From positions 62,001 to 126,000 of the forward strand of contig NZ_CABPSN010000004.1 of the NCBI RefSeq assembly GCF_902459565.1: a stretch of DNA of 64,000 nucleotides, in the 5' to 3' direction. This stretch comes from Pandoraea aquatica. GTDB taxonomy: Bacteria; Pseudomonadota; Gammaproteobacteria; Burkholderiales; Burkholderiaceae. Made by a program: the position numbers and the translations under genes. Numbering within the stretch: position 1 is the stretch's first letter; each line of letters begins with the position of its first letter. Of this stretch, positions 1 to 9,047 are shown one piece after another. The notes under the pieces are model-generated. The model had not been told where the DNA came from. It did no database searches and saw only the letters and a list, made by a program, of their open reading frames with translations.

Positions 1-18
1 TTCCCGAAGCGGCAAAAG

Positions 19-55
19 AAGCACCGATGCGCCATGCGCACCGGTGCTTTTTTGT
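19..55 (+). terminator. Rho-independent terminator of a gene upstream of the window
   Basis: Inverted arms AAGCACCG (19-26) and CGGTGCTT (42-49) are followed at once by a T-rich run, with T through 53 and more after one G. The T tract lies to the right, so it ends a plus-strand transcript that begins before the window. The 15-base loop is long but contains a secondary GC-rich match. Confidence 0.75.
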
Positions 56-60
56 TTTCA

Positions 61-495
61 GCGAAGGAAAAAGGTCAGGGCATCCTTCGATAAGTATTTT
101 GTATTCAATATATTTAAAGTGAGGCGATGCAAATCCAACCCGTTCGTCGCCCCAATTCATCGTCATGACACATGCCTGTAAACCCGTATTACGCCGCGAG
201 ATATCGGGCAATGTTGCGATGCGGAGTCCCTTTATTGATAGGGATCTGAGCGATTTTGACGACGAAATGCCGCGACACAGCAAATCGCATCGGCAACAAA
301 AAGCCGTTGATAAAATATCGTGTATGAAATACCGTATATCACAAGATTCGATCGACGAATGGAATGGCGCCCGAAGAGGCGACAGCCGTCGTCAGATCCG
401 GTGAGACCCACGTGTGAGGCTGCTTTCAGAACGGCTATCGGGGGACTCTCGCGCACCCATTACATAAACGCCGTCGCATCAGGAGGAGACAAACC
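61..495. other. Intergenic region upstream of frc
   Basis: About 435 bases without a convincing gene. Short open frames on both strands lack ribosome binding sites and family resemblance. The first part (about 90-130) is AT-rich and could hold a promoter, but I cannot pick a clear -35/-10 pair. A strong Shine-Dalgarno, AGGAGGAG, at 481-488 sets the start of the following gene at 496. Confidence 0.5.
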
Positions 496-1743
496 ATGGG
501 AAAGGCACTCGAAGGTGTGCGCATTCTCGACTTCACGCATGTGCAGTCCGGGCCAACGTGTACGCAATTGCTGGCCTGGTTCGGCGCAGACGTCATCAAG
601 ATCGAGCGCGCGGGGCACGGTGATGTGACGCGCGATCAGCTGCGCGACATTCCTGACGCGGACAGCCTCTACTTCACGATGCTCAACAGCAACAAGCGTT
701 CGATCACGCTCGATACGAAGCATCCGGAAGGCAAGGCGGTGCTTGAGCGCATGATTCGCGACTGCGACGTGCTCGTGGAGAACTTCGCACCCGGTGCGCT
801 CGATCGCATGGGCTTCACCTGGGAGCACATTCACTCGCTGAACCCGCGCATGATCGTGGCCTCTGTGAAGGGCTTCGGCCCCGGTCCGTATCAGGACTGC
901 AAGGTCTACGAGAACGTGGCGCAGTGCGTGGGCGGCGCAGCCTCCACCACCGGTTTCGACGACGGCCCGCCCATGGTGACGGGCGCGCAGATCGGCGACT
1001 CCGGCACGGGCCTGCATCTGGCGCTGGGCATTGTGACGGCGCTGTATCAGCGCACCATGACCGGACAGGGCCAGCGCGTGCTGGCCGCCATGCAGGACGG
1101 CGTGCTGAACCTCTGCCGCGTGAAGCTGCGCGACCAGCAGCGCCTTGAGCGCGCGCGTGTCATGGAAGAGTATCCGCAGTTCCCGAACGGTCAGTTCGGC
1201 GATGCGGTGCCGCGCGCCGGCAATGCCTCGGGCGGCGGTCAGCCGGGCTGGATTCTCAAATGCCAGGGCTGGGAGACGGATCCGAACGCGTACATCTACT
1301 TCATCACGCAGGCACCCGTGTGGGGCTCGATCTGCAAGGTGATCGGCAAGCCCGAGTGGGTCGAGCATCCGGAGTACGCAACGCCGCGTGCGCGTCTGCC
1401 GCGTCTGCGCGAGATCTTCGACACCGTCGAGCAATGGACGATGACGAAGACCAAGTTCGAGGTCATGGGCATTCTTAACGAGTACGACATTCCGTGCGGA
1501 CCGATCCTGTCGATGAAGGAAATCGCCGAAGACATGTCGCTGCGCGAGACCGGCACCATCGTCGAAGTCGACCACCCGAAGCGCGGCAAGTACCTCACCG
1601 TCGGCAACCCGATCAAGCTCTCCGACAGCCCCACGCACGTGGAGCGTTCGCCGCTGCTGGGCGAGCACACGGACGACGTGCTCGGCGAATTCGGCTACAG
1701 CCTGCAACAGATCGCGGCGCTGCGCGAAGTCGGCGCGGTCTGA
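496..1743 (+). CDS. frc: Formyl-CoA:oxalate CoA-transferase
   Basis: A class III CoA-transferase that moves CoA from formyl-CoA to oxalate, the entry step of oxalate catabolism before oxalyl-CoA decarboxylase. It acts in the cytoplasm as an interlocked dimer. The 415 residues match the usual Frc length (about 416 in E. coli). The family catalytic aspartate is D168 in the QIGDSGTG motif. The glycine loop seen in Frc ([10 protein letters not shown], about residue 245) and the following WILKCQGW segment are what separate Frc from other CaiB-family enzymes. The start at 496 has a near-perfect Shine-Dalgarno. The usual partner oxc is not in the window and may lie to the left. The next gene is an FAH-family enzyme. 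A second class III transferase at 13885 is clearly different. Confidence 0.9.
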   Translation: MGKALEGVRILDFTHVQSGPTCTQLLAWFGADVIKIERAGHGDVTRDQLRDIPDADSLYFTMLNSNKRSITLDTKHPEGKAVLERMIRDCDVLVENFAPGALDRMGFTWEHIHSLNPRMIVASVKGFGPGPYQDCKVYENVAQCVGGAASTTGFDDGPPMVTGAQIGDSGTGLHLALGIVTALYQRTMTGQGQRVLAAMQDGVLNLCRVKLRDQQRLERARVMEEYPQFPNGQFGDAVPRAGNASGGGQPGWILKCQGWETDPNAYIYFITQAPVWGSICKVIGKPEWVEHPEYATPRARLPRLREIFDTVEQWTMTKTKFEVMGILNEYDIPCGPILSMKEIAEDMSLRETGTIVEVDHPKRGKYLTVGNPIKLSDSPTHVERSPLLGEHTDDVLGEFGYSLQQIAALREVGAV

Positions 1744-1884
1744 CGAATGTGAACGGGCGCACTCCATGTAGAGCGCGCCCCAGTGTCTGCAAGAGGCAGA
1801 TGTGAATGACTTCAAGACATCGAGTCCGGCGTGCACATGGCGAACGTTGCCGTGCCGCCGGGCCGCTACAGGAATGGCAAACGC

Positions 1885-2658
1885 ATGAAGCTCTGGACCC
1901 GTTTCAAGACCTCACATGGCCGCATCGGCTTCGGCCTGCTGCAGGGCGATCAGATTCTCGAACATCGCGGCGATCTCTACGATCAGCCGGTCGCCACGGG
2001 CGCGACGATTGCGCGCGACGCGGTCGATCTGCTGTGCCCGTGCGAGCCCTCGAAAATCGTGGCGCTCTGGAACAACTATCACGCGCTCGGCGCGAAGCTC
2101 GGCAAGGCCGCGCCCTCGCATCCGCTCTTCCTCATCAAGCCTGCGACCACGCTCAACGGTCCCGACGCGGTGATTCGTCGTCCGGCCTCGTATGCCGGGA
2201 AGATCGTGTTCGAGGGCGAGCTGGGCATCGTCATCGGCAAGGCGGCGAGCAACGTCAGCGAGGAAGCCGCGCGCGACTACATCCTCGGCTACACGCTGGT
2301 CAACGACGTGACGGCCGCTGAAATCATCGAGCAGGACGGCAACTTCGCGCAGTGGACACGCGCCAAGGGCTTCGACACCTTCGGCTGCCTCGGTCCGTTC
2401 ATCGCCGAGGAGTTCGACTGGCGCGAGGCAGAGCTGATCACGACGCTCGACGGCACGGAGCGCCAGCGCTACCCGCTCGCCGACATGATCTTCAATCCGT
2501 GGCAACTCGTCGCACGTCTGTCGCAGGACATGACGCTGCTGCCGGGGGATGTGATCGCGGTGGGCACTTCGATTGGCGTCGGCTCGATGAAAGAGGGCGC
2601 GCTGGTGGAAGTGAGCATCGACGGACTGGGCACGCTGGCCAACCGCATGGGCGGCTGA
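1885..2658 (+). CDS. Fumarylacetoacetate hydrolase family protein
   Basis: A 257-residue single-domain FAH-family protein. These metal-dependent enzymes hydrolyse, decarboxylate or isomerise 2-oxo or acylpyruvate compounds. The metal site is visible as E110 and E112 (FEGELGIVIGK) with D141 (LVNDVTAAE). The conserved KGFDTFG loop follows at about 161-167. I chose ATG 1885 because AGGAATGG precedes it and family members start close to this point. An upstream in-frame ATG at 1831 would add a tail without similarity. It lies about 140 bases after frc on the same strand and may be co-transcribed. The substrate cannot be told from sequence. Candidates are acylpyruvase, oxaloacetate decarboxylase or a homoprotocatechuate-type isomerase. 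A role in oxalate metabolism is only suggested by position. Confidence 0.8.
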   Translation: MKLWTRFKTSHGRIGFGLLQGDQILEHRGDLYDQPVATGATIARDAVDLLCPCEPSKIVALWNNYHALGAKLGKAAPSHPLFLIKPATTLNGPDAVIRRPASYAGKIVFEGELGIVIGKAASNVSEEAARDYILGYTLVNDVTAAEIIEQDGNFAQWTRAKGFDTFGCLGPFIAEEFDWREAELITTLDGTERQRYPLADMIFNPWQLVARLSQDMTLLPGDVIAVGTSIGVGSMKEGALVEVSIDGLGTLANRMGG

Positions 2659-2784
2659 TCGGCAAGACGCAAGCGATTTCACGGTGGTCGGCCGGGGTGG
2701 CAATGGCCTGAGCCGATCGCCCTTTTTCATTCGGCAGATCTTCGCGATCTGCCAGGGCAGGAGAGCAGTGAAGGCGTGGGTGGC

Positions 2785-3741
2785 TTATTTCGTGCCGCTG
2801 CCGGATGGCGGCGGCACCGTGCTTTTGTAGGCCATCATGCCGTCGATGAGCGCAGCGCCTTCCGAGAGCAGGAACTGGCGGAAGGCGAGTGCGACGGGCG
2901 GTAGCCGTTTGCTGCGGCGATGCACGACGTACCAGCTTTGCCATGCCGGAAAGCCCTGTACGTCGAGCACCGTCAACTGTCCCGTCTGTAACTCCATGCC
3001 GACGGTGTGCGCGGACAGGAAGCTGATCCCCATGCCCGCAATCACCGCCTGCTTGATGGTTTCCGTGCTGGAAATTTCCATCGCAATTTTCAGTTGCTGC
3101 GTGCGATGACCGAAAGCGTCCTGTAGGGAATTCCAGGTATCGGAGCCGCGCTCGCGACTGATGAACGGTTCTTGCGTCAGTCGTGAAAACGGAATCTGTT
3201 TCTGACCGGCCAGCGCATGACCGGGCGGGGCCACGATGATGTAAGGGTGCGGTGCGAAGGCTTCGTTGATCGTGTCGATCTCGTGAGGCGGACGCACCAT
3301 CACCGCCAGATCGGTCAGGTTTTCGGTCAACTGATGCAGCAGTTCCTCGCGGTTATGCACCGTGAGGTTGAGCGTGACGCCGGGATAGCGCACGGTGAAC
3401 GCGGCCAGCAGCCGTGGGAAGAAGTAGTCGCCCGCGCTGATGACGGCCACGTTGAGCTTGCCGCCGGTAATGCCCTTGAGGTGGTCCATCGCCTCTTCGG
3501 TTTCGCGAAAGAGGGCGATGATCGCGCGGCTGTAATGCAGCATCTCCGCGCCCGCGGGCGTCAGGAAAATCTTCTTGCCCAGTTGCTCGAAGAGCGGCAG
3601 TCCGGCGTGTGTCTCAAGTTGCTTGACCTGGGTCGAGACGGCCGGTTGTGTGAGGTGAAGTTCTTCGGCGGCGCGCGAAAAGCTCAGATGGCGCGCTACG
3701 GCTTCGAAGACTTTCAGCTGACGGAGTGTGGCGTGTTTCAT
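2785..3741 (-). CDS. LysR-family transcriptional regulator (CbbR-like)
   Basis: A 318-residue LysR-type regulator. The N-terminal winged helix-turn-helix occupies about residues 3-62 (LRQLKVFEAVARHLSFSRAA followed by LHLTQPAVSTQVKQLE). The effector-binding domain runs from about residue 90. The N-terminus resembles the CbbR/CysB-like branch often tied to carbon metabolism, but the ligand is not readable. It is convergent with the FAH-family gene and divergent from the small gene at 3949, with which it shares about 200 bases of upstream DNA. LysR proteins usually control a divergent neighbour, so the 3949 gene and the pnt genes beyond it are possible targets; this is inference. Confidence 0.85.
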   Translation of the reverse strand: MKHATLRQLKVFEAVARHLSFSRAAEELHLTQPAVSTQVKQLETHAGLPLFEQLGKKIFLTPAGAEMLHYSRAIIALFRETEEAMDHLKGITGGKLNVAVISAGDYFFPRLLAAFTVRYPGVTLNLTVHNREELLHQLTENLTDLAVMVRPPHEIDTINEAFAPHPYIIVAPPGHALAGQKQIPFSRLTQEPFISRERGSDTWNSLQDAFGHRTQQLKIAMEISSTETIKQAVIAGMGISFLSAHTVGMELQTGQLTVLDVQGFPAWQSWYVVHRRSKRLPPVALAFRQFLLSEGAALIDGMMAYKSTVPPPSGSGTK

Positions 3742-3948
3742 GTTTTATCGATGTGCATGATGCGCTCCGGGAAGTATAAGTAATCGTTGATGGTTTGCAT
3801 AATTAACTTTAACTGTATTTTATATGTCGGGCTGCGTAATCTGCAATGGCAGCCCGCATGAAGGCGGTGTGACAGCAAAGCGTTGGAGGACGCGTCACGC
3901 CAGAGAAGCACGCGGGTTTGGACGATCACTATTTTGGGAGACGCCATC

Positions 3949-4323
3949 ATGTCGGTCATCGAATCGCATATCAAACCCGCCGCTCTGGCACCGGTTGCCA
4001 ACGCTCATCTGCATGCGTTCAACAACGCATTCGTCGAACTGGGTCTGGACTGGTATTGGGATAACCACACCTACACCCGTTTGCTGCACACCACCGGCAA
4101 TCAGGATTTGCCGCTGGCGTATCTCGAGGGCGTTTCGGCGCAAGCGTTGCGCATGGCCGAGCTGGTGATGATCGGGGCCTACCTCGACGGACATCAGCCG
4201 CACCTGCTGCGCGCTTACGAGCCGGAATTCCTGTGCGATCTGATTCATTGCACCAAGGTGCGTTGCTTCGAAGCGGCCAACGAAGGTCGTTCGATGCAAG
4301 CGCCGAGAGCCGTTGCGGCCTGA
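3949..4323 (+). CDS. Conserved-looking small protein of unknown function upstream of pnt
   Basis: A 124-residue soluble protein that I do not recognise. I see no signal peptide, membrane segment or cofactor motif. The composition is rich in His, Leu and aromatic residues (for example LGLDWYWDNHTYTRLL), suggesting a compact helical fold. I place the start at ATG 3949, with TGGGAG about eight bases upstream. An earlier in-frame ATG at 3883 has no such signal. It ends 42 bases before pntAA on the same strand, so it is probably transcribed with the transhydrogenase genes, and it diverges from a LysR gene. Codon use looks like that of its neighbours, so it is likely a real gene. Confidence 0.65.
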   Translation: MSVIESHIKPAALAPVANAHLHAFNNAFVELGLDWYWDNHTYTRLLHTTGNQDLPLAYLEGVSAQALRMAELVMIGAYLDGHQPHLLRAYEPEFLCDLIHCTKVRCFEAANEGRSMQAPRAVAA

Positions 4324-4365
4324 GTTTCACAACACGACAGGGGCTCAGACCCCGAGACAATAACT

Positions 4366-5496
4366 ATGCATATTGGCATTCCAAAGGAGACGGTCGACGG
4401 CGAATCCCGCGTCGCGGCCACACCGGAAACGGTGAAGAAGCTGGTGAGCGCAGGACATCGCGTCACCGTGGAGCAGAGCGCAGGCGAGGCGGCGAGCGTA
4501 CCGGATGCGGCGTATGTCGCAGCGGGCGCATCGACCGTGAGCGCTGCCGAGGCGTTCGGTGCCGAGATGGTGCTGAAGGTCCGTGCGCCGTCGGTGGCCG
4601 AGATCGCGCAGATGCGTCGCGGTGCAGTGGTCGTCGGCATGCTCAATCCGTTCGATGCCGAGAACAATGCGCGTATGGCGGCAGCCGGCATCATCGGCTT
4701 CGCGCTCGAAGCTGCGCCGCGCACCACGCGTGCGCAAAGCATGGATGTACTGTCCTCGCAAGCGAACATCGCCGGTTACAAGGCCGTGATGCTCGCCGCG
4801 AACCTCTATCAACGCTTCATGCCGATGCTGATGACGGCTGCCGGTACGGTGAAAGCCGCGCGTCTGGTCGTGCTCGGTGCTGGCGTTGCGGGCTTGCAAG
4901 CCATTGCGACGGCCAAGCGTCTGGGCGCGGTGATCGAGGCGTCGGACGTGCGTCCGGCCGTGCGTGAGCAGATCGAATCGCTCGGCGCAAAGTTCATCGA
5001 CGTGCCGTTCGAGACCGACGAAGAACGCGAGATCGCCAAGGGCGTGGGCGGTTACGCACGTCCGATGCCTGCTGCATGGCTCGCCCGTCAGGCACAGCTG
5101 GTGCACACGCGCCTGACCCAAGCCGACATCGTCATCTCCACCGCTCTGATCCCGGGCCGTGCTGCGCCGACGCTGATCAGCGAAGACACCGTCAAGGCCA
5201 TGAAACCGGGCTCGGTGATCATCGATCTGGCCGCCGGACGCGGTGCCAACGGTGGCGGCAACTGCCCGCTGTCGGTGGCTGACGAAGTGGTCAAAGTCCA
5301 CGGCGTGACCATCGCTGGCTACACCAACCTCGCCGGTATGGTGGCCGCGGACGCTTCCGCGCTTTATGCCCGTAACGTGCTCGACTTCCTGAAGCTCGTG
5401 ATCGACAAGGAAGGTCAGTTCGTCATCGATACCAACGACGACATCGTTGCCGCGTGCCTCATGTGCCGCGACGGTCAAGTCCTGCGTGCGGCATAA
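4366..5496 (+). CDS. pntAA: Proton-translocating NAD(P) transhydrogenase, alpha subunit part 1
   Basis: The soluble NAD(H)-binding domain I of transhydrogenase, which passes hydride between NADH and NADP+ driven by the proton gradient. The protein has 376 residues. The N-terminus MHIGIPKE and the RTTRAQSMD and [11 protein letters not shown] segments are typical of the alanine dehydrogenase/PntA fold. The Rossmann glycine motif GAGVAG lies at 171-176. The membrane part of PntA is a separate gene here (5511), which is the usual three-gene form outside enterobacteria. Spacing to the next gene is 14 bases, so this is an operon. The product supplies NADPH. Confidence 0.95.
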   Translation: MHIGIPKETVDGESRVAATPETVKKLVSAGHRVTVEQSAGEAASVPDAAYVAAGASTVSAAEAFGAEMVLKVRAPSVAEIAQMRRGAVVVGMLNPFDAENNARMAAAGIIGFALEAAPRTTRAQSMDVLSSQANIAGYKAVMLAANLYQRFMPMLMTAAGTVKAARLVVLGAGVAGLQAIATAKRLGAVIEASDVRPAVREQIESLGAKFIDVPFETDEEREIAKGVGGYARPMPAAWLARQAQLVHTRLTQADIVISTALIPGRAAPTLISEDTVKAMKPGSVIIDLAAGRGANGGGNCPLSVADEVVKVHGVTIAGYTNLAGMVAADASALYARNVLDFLKLVIDKEGQFVIDTNDDIVAACLMCRDGQVLRAA

Positions 5497-5510
5497 GGGG
5501 AGGCTCTGCC

Positions 5511-5852
5511 ATGGAATTGATTAATCACACGGTGATCAACCTGATCATCTTCGTGCTGGCGGTGTACGTCGGCTATCACGTGGTGTGGAACGTCACACCG
5601 GCACTGCACACGCCGCTCATGGCGGTGACCAACGCGATCTCGGCCATCGTGATCGTGGGCGCGATGCTCGCCGCCGGTCTCACCGAAGGCAACCTCGGCA
5701 AGACGATGGGTGTCGTGGCGGTGGCGCTCGCAGCGGTGAACGTGTTCGGGGGCTTCCTCGTCACGCAGCGCATGCTGGAGATGTTCAAGAAAAAGGATAA
5801 GGCCCCTGCTAAAGCGGCCAATGACGAATCGGCAGCAAAGGGAGCGCACTGA
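5511..5852 (+). CDS. pntAB: NAD(P) transhydrogenase, alpha subunit part 2 (membrane)
   Basis: A 113-residue inner-membrane protein corresponding to the C-terminal membrane part of PntA. Three or four hydrophobic helices fill residues 8-95, followed by a charged lysine-rich tail. The segment around [20 protein letters not shown] is characteristic of domain II of the alpha subunit. ATG 5511 follows GGGGAGG at a good distance, and an upstream in-frame start inside pntAA is not needed. It lies between pntAA and pntB with gaps of 14 bases and one base, so the three are co-translated parts of one proton channel and hydride transfer machine. Confidence 0.93.
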   Translation: MELINHTVINLIIFVLAVYVGYHVVWNVTPALHTPLMAVTNAISAIVIVGAMLAAGLTEGNLGKTMGVVAVALAAVNVFGGFLVTQRMLEMFKKKDKAPAKAANDESAAKGAH

Positions 5853-5853
5853 C

Positions 5854-7293
5854 ATGAGCATGAATCTTGTGACGCTGTTGTATCTGGTTGCGTCGATCTG
5901 TTTCATTCAGGCGCTCAAGGGCTTGTCGAACCCGCGCATGGCGCGTCGCGGCAATGCCTTCGGCATGATCGGCATGACGATTGCGGCTGTGACGACCGTG
6001 GCGCTGATCTTCGAGTTGCGCAAGCTCTCGGGTGGCAACTTCTCCGGTCTGGGGCTGATCCTCGCGGGTCTCGTCGTCGGTGGCGGTATCGGTGCCTATG
6101 TCGCTCGTAAGGTCGAGATGACGAAGATGCCGGAACTCGTGGCCGCGATGCACTCGCTGATCGGTCTCGCAGCCGTATGTATCGCTGTCGCCGCTGTGGC
6201 TGAACCGGCCGCCTTCGGTATCGTCGCGGCGGGCGAGGCACTGCCGCCGGGCAACCGCATCGAACTGTTCATCGGCACGTTCGTTGGCGCGATCACGTTC
6301 TCGGGTTCGGTCATCGCTTTCGGCAAGCTTTCCGGCAAGTACAAGTTCCGTCTGTTCCAGGGCGCGCCGGTCGTGTTCAAGGGCCAGCACTTCGTGAACC
6401 TGGCGCTCGCGATTGCGATGCTCGGCTTCGGCATTGCGTTCTTCACCACGCTGAGCTGGACGCCGTTCGTCATCATGACCGCCATCGCCTTCGTGCTCGG
6501 CGTGCTCATCATCATCCCGATTGGCGGCGCAGACATGCCGGTCGTGGTCTCGATGCTGAACTCGTACTCGGGCTGGGCGGCAGCGGGCATCGGCTTCTCG
6601 CTGAACAACCCGATGCTGATCATCGCCGGTTCGCTGGTCGGCTCGTCCGGCGCGATTCTGTCGTACATCATGTGCAAGGCGATGAATCGCTCGTTCTTCA
6701 ACGTGATTCTCGGCGGTTTCGGTGCAACCCCGGCAGCAGGTGCCGCAGCGGGCGAACAGCAACAGCGCCCGGTGAAGTCCGGCTCGCCCGACGACGCAGC
6801 GTTCCTCATGAGCAACGCCGAATCGCTGGTGATCGTGCCGGGTTACGGTCTGGCCGTGGCACGTGCACAGCATGCCCTCAAGGAATTGACGGACAAGCTG
6901 ATCGAGAAGGGCGTGAGCGTGCGCTACGCGATTCACCCGGTCGCAGGCCGTATGCCCGGTCACATGAACGTGTTGCTCGCCGAAGCCGAAGTGCCGTACG
7001 ACCAGGTGCTGGAGATGGACGAAATCAACGGCGAATTCGGTCAGACGGACGTGGTGCTGGTGCTGGGTGCGAACGACGTGGTGAACCCGGCCGCGAAGAA
7101 CGATCCGCAATCGCCGATTGCCGGCATGCCGATCATCGAGGCTTACAAGGCCAAGACGATCATCGTCAACAAGCGTTCGATGGCGGCAGGCTACGCCGGG
7201 CTGGATAACGATCTCTTCTATCTCGACAAGACCATGATGGTCTTCGGCGACGCGAAGAAGGTGATCGAGGAAATGGTCAAGGCAGCGGCCTGA
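5854..7293 (+). CDS. pntB: NAD(P) transhydrogenase, beta subunit
   Basis: The 479-residue beta subunit. The N-terminal half forms about nine membrane helices of the proton path, and the C-terminal domain III (from about residue 305) binds NADP(H). The NADP site shows the VPGYGLAVARAQH loop, GHMNVLLAEAEVPYD and GANDVVNPAA segments that are typical of PntB. ATG 5854 begins one base after the stop of pntAB and has AAAGGGAG in front, so translation is probably coupled. A GC-rich hairpin at 7310-7334 closes the operon. Confidence 0.95.
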   Translation: MSMNLVTLLYLVASICFIQALKGLSNPRMARRGNAFGMIGMTIAAVTTVALIFELRKLSGGNFSGLGLILAGLVVGGGIGAYVARKVEMTKMPELVAAMHSLIGLAAVCIAVAAVAEPAAFGIVAAGEALPPGNRIELFIGTFVGAITFSGSVIAFGKLSGKYKFRLFQGAPVVFKGQHFVNLALAIAMLGFGIAFFTTLSWTPFVIMTAIAFVLGVLIIIPIGGADMPVVVSMLNSYSGWAAAGIGFSLNNPMLIIAGSLVGSSGAILSYIMCKAMNRSFFNVILGGFGATPAAGAAAGEQQQRPVKSGSPDDAAFLMSNAESLVIVPGYGLAVARAQHALKELTDKLIEKGVSVRYAIHPVAGRMPGHMNVLLAEAEVPYDQVLEMDEINGEFGQTDVVLVLGANDVVNPAAKNDPQSPIAGMPIIEAYKAKTIIVNKRSMAAGYAGLDNDLFYLDKTMMVFGDAKKVIEEMVKAAA

Positions 7294-7309
7294 TCGAAGC
7301 ACGTACGGG

Positions 7310-7334
7310 GGCGCGCCGCCGTGGGCGGCGCGCC
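7310..7334 (+). terminator. GC-rich hairpin after pntB
   Basis: A perfect 11-base stem (GGCGCGCCGCC at 7310-7320, GGCGGCGCGCC at 7324-7334) with a three-base loop lies 16 bases after pntB. No clear T tract follows, so it may slow polymerase or protect the mRNA end rather than act as a classic intrinsic terminator. Confidence 0.55.
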
Positions 7335-7382
7335 TGAGTCATTTGTGGCTCGTTCGAACACTTACTGGCAGGGCACAAGCAC

Positions 7383-8333
7383 ATGAACGTATCGCTGAGA
7401 CAACTCAAGGTCTTCATGGTCGTGGCGCGCAGCAAGAACTTCAGCCGCGCGGGCGCCGAGATCGGCCTGACACAACCGGCCATCAGCCGCTGCATCAACG
7501 AACTCGAAGGACAACTCGGCCTGCGCCTCGTCGACCGCACGACGCGAGAGGTCGCGTTGACCGACGCGGGCGTCACGCTCGCCGGCAACCTCGATCGCGT
7601 GCTGGACGAACTTGAAATTGCGTTGCTCCAGACCCACGGCGCGGAGGCACGCACCACGGGCCGCGTACGCATTGGCGCAGCACCGACCATCTCCGCGACG
7701 CTCATGCCACGGGTGTTGCTCGCTTCGCAGGCGACCTATCCGGATATCGCGCTCGCACTCGTCGACCAGATGCAGCGCGCAGTGCTCGACAGCGTGCGCG
7801 CGGGCGATGTGGACTTCGGCATCGTGGTGGCCCCGCAAGGTGCCGACGATCTGACGACCGAGCATCTGATGAGCGAGCCGTTCTGTCTCGTGTGCCGCAA
7901 CGATCACCCGTTGGCGTCGCAAGGCGCTGTGCACTGGTCGGAGCTGTCGGGCGAAAACCTCGTGCTGCTCAATCAAAGTTCGGGCAGCCGTCCGCTGATC
8001 GACCGTGCACTCACCACGCAGAAAGTGCAGGGGACCATCACGCAGGAGCTGGGGCATGTCAGCACGATCTTCCGCATGGTGCAGGAAGGGCTGGGCGTGA
8101 GCGTGCTGCCGCCGCTGGCGCTGCCGCTGCCAGAGAATTCCACGCTTGCCGTGCGTCCGCTGCTGCCGGCCTTCGAGCGCAACATCGTGCTCGTGCGTCG
8201 CAAGAACCGCTCGCTCTCGCCCGTCGCGCATACGGTGTGGGAGTTGATTCATCGCGTGGTGCGCGAGCGTAACAAAGGATTTGCGCTCACGCCGGAGCAG
8301 ATCAGTGCTGCTTCGACGCTTGCTGCGCAATGA
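7383..8333 (+). CDS. LysR-family transcriptional regulator
   Basis: A 316-residue LysR-type regulator. The helix-turn-helix is at about residues 3-62 (SLRQLKVFMVVARSKNFSRAG, then IGLTQPAISRCINELEGQLG). The substrate-binding-like domain starts near residue 92 (GRVRIGAAPTISATLMP). It stands alone between the pnt operon and a long intergenic region, on the same strand as pntB but beyond a hairpin. I cannot assign a target. The family usually regulates a neighbouring or divergent operon, and none is divergent here. Confidence 0.85.
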   Translation: MNVSLRQLKVFMVVARSKNFSRAGAEIGLTQPAISRCINELEGQLGLRLVDRTTREVALTDAGVTLAGNLDRVLDELEIALLQTHGAEARTTGRVRIGAAPTISATLMPRVLLASQATYPDIALALVDQMQRAVLDSVRAGDVDFGIVVAPQGADDLTTEHLMSEPFCLVCRNDHPLASQGAVHWSELSGENLVLLNQSSGSRPLIDRALTTQKVQGTITQELGHVSTIFRMVQEGLGVSVLPPLALPLPENSTLAVRPLLPAFERNIVLVRRKNRSLSPVAHTVWELIHRVVRERNKGFALTPEQISAASTLAAQ

Positions 8334-8376
8334 TTCTCTGATCTGAATCAACCACTTGCGTCCTCTCATCAAGGAC

Positions 8377-8411
8377 TTGTCCACAGACTTGAACACAAAA
8401 TCTGTGGATAA
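8377..8411. promoter_or_regulatory. Inverted pair of DnaA-box-like sites, copy 1
   Basis: TTGTCCACA (8377-8385, one change from the consensus TTATCCACA) faces TGTGGATAA (8403-8411, a perfect DnaA box on the other strand). The arms extend to TTGTCCACAGA and TCTGTGGATAA with one mismatch and a 13-base AT-rich spacer. A similar pair follows about 135 bases on. The sites look like protein-binding DNA rather than an RNA hairpin, but only the match to the DnaA consensus supports that. Confidence 0.5.
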
Positions 8412-8513
8412 ATCGGCGGTGCCTGCCCGTCTTTTGCCTGCGGGTGCCGCCGCCTGATCGTCTGCGTCGAAATCTCCATACCGATCAAGTGCTTGGCACA
8501 TTGTCTCCGTTCG

Positions 8514-8548
8514 TTGTCCACAGCCTTGTGAACAAAAACGGTGGATAA
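8514..8548. promoter_or_regulatory. Inverted pair of DnaA-box-like sites, copy 2
   Basis: TTGTCCACA (8514-8522) and GGTGGATAA (8540-8548; reverse complement TTATCCACC, one change from the consensus) repeat the arrangement of the pair at 8377-8411, with almost the same spacing and an A-rich spacer. The two copies share the pattern TTGTCCACAG, about 16 bases, GTGGATAA. Confidence 0.45.
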
Positions 8549-9047
8549 GTTGTGCGCGGTCGTGCACGCGCCGACCCGTGGCGCGCGTTGCCCAACGCAT
8601 GCAAGCCGTAGTCTTCTCACGACGTGGGAGGTCGCCTTGTCAGCGCAGCCTCGTCCGCCGACAGTAGCGGAGTCGCCTGCCCGAACGTCACCGCAATGCC
8701 ATCGACGCGTGTTCCACTGACCACGAGGCATTCACTGGATCGGTGAACGAAGCATCCGGGCGTTGATTTCCCCTGCTGGCTGCCGCCCGCATACTTGACC
8801 GGTGTGGCGCGGCGGCCAGCTTTTTTCGCCGTTGCATTGACGGCGTGCACAAGCACCCATTGAGCGGGATTCCAGACGACGTTGCCGAAAGTGCACTGTG
8901 ATGTCACACAGAGTGCGTTAGAATTCTCAACATCGATTGCGAGATCCGCAACACTGGATGCTCCGGACGCTCGTCCACCGCATCAAAACGTTCATTACGA
9001 CCCGGCAGTGTTCTCTGCCCAGTCACTTCCGCACTTCTTCAATTCCC

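Larger units (their letters stand above)
8334..9047. other. 714-base intergenic region with DnaA-box-like sites
   Basis: No convincing coding sequence. The left half (8377-8548) holds two inverted pairs of DnaA-box-like sequences, listed separately. The right half contains only short open frames without ribosome binding sites. The reading frame of the next gene is open upstream of 9048 but shows no protein-like composition there, so I treat it as leader or promoter DNA. Confidence 0.6.

Noticed and set aside
2733-2753. Terminator hairpin GGCAGATC-TTCGC-GATCTGCC between convergent genes
   Set aside because: The stem is perfect, but neither strand has a T tract in the right place. The T run at 2722-2728 precedes it on the plus strand.
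5809-7302. A 497-codon open frame antisense to pntB
   Set aside because: Composition is dominated by His, Arg, Glu and Asp repeats typical of antisense frames; pntB on the other strand is certain.
8377-8548. Main chromosomal origin of replication
   Set aside because: The DnaA-box-like sites are few, and no dnaA, dnaN, gidA or par genes are near; a secondary DnaA-binding or regulatory site is more likely.
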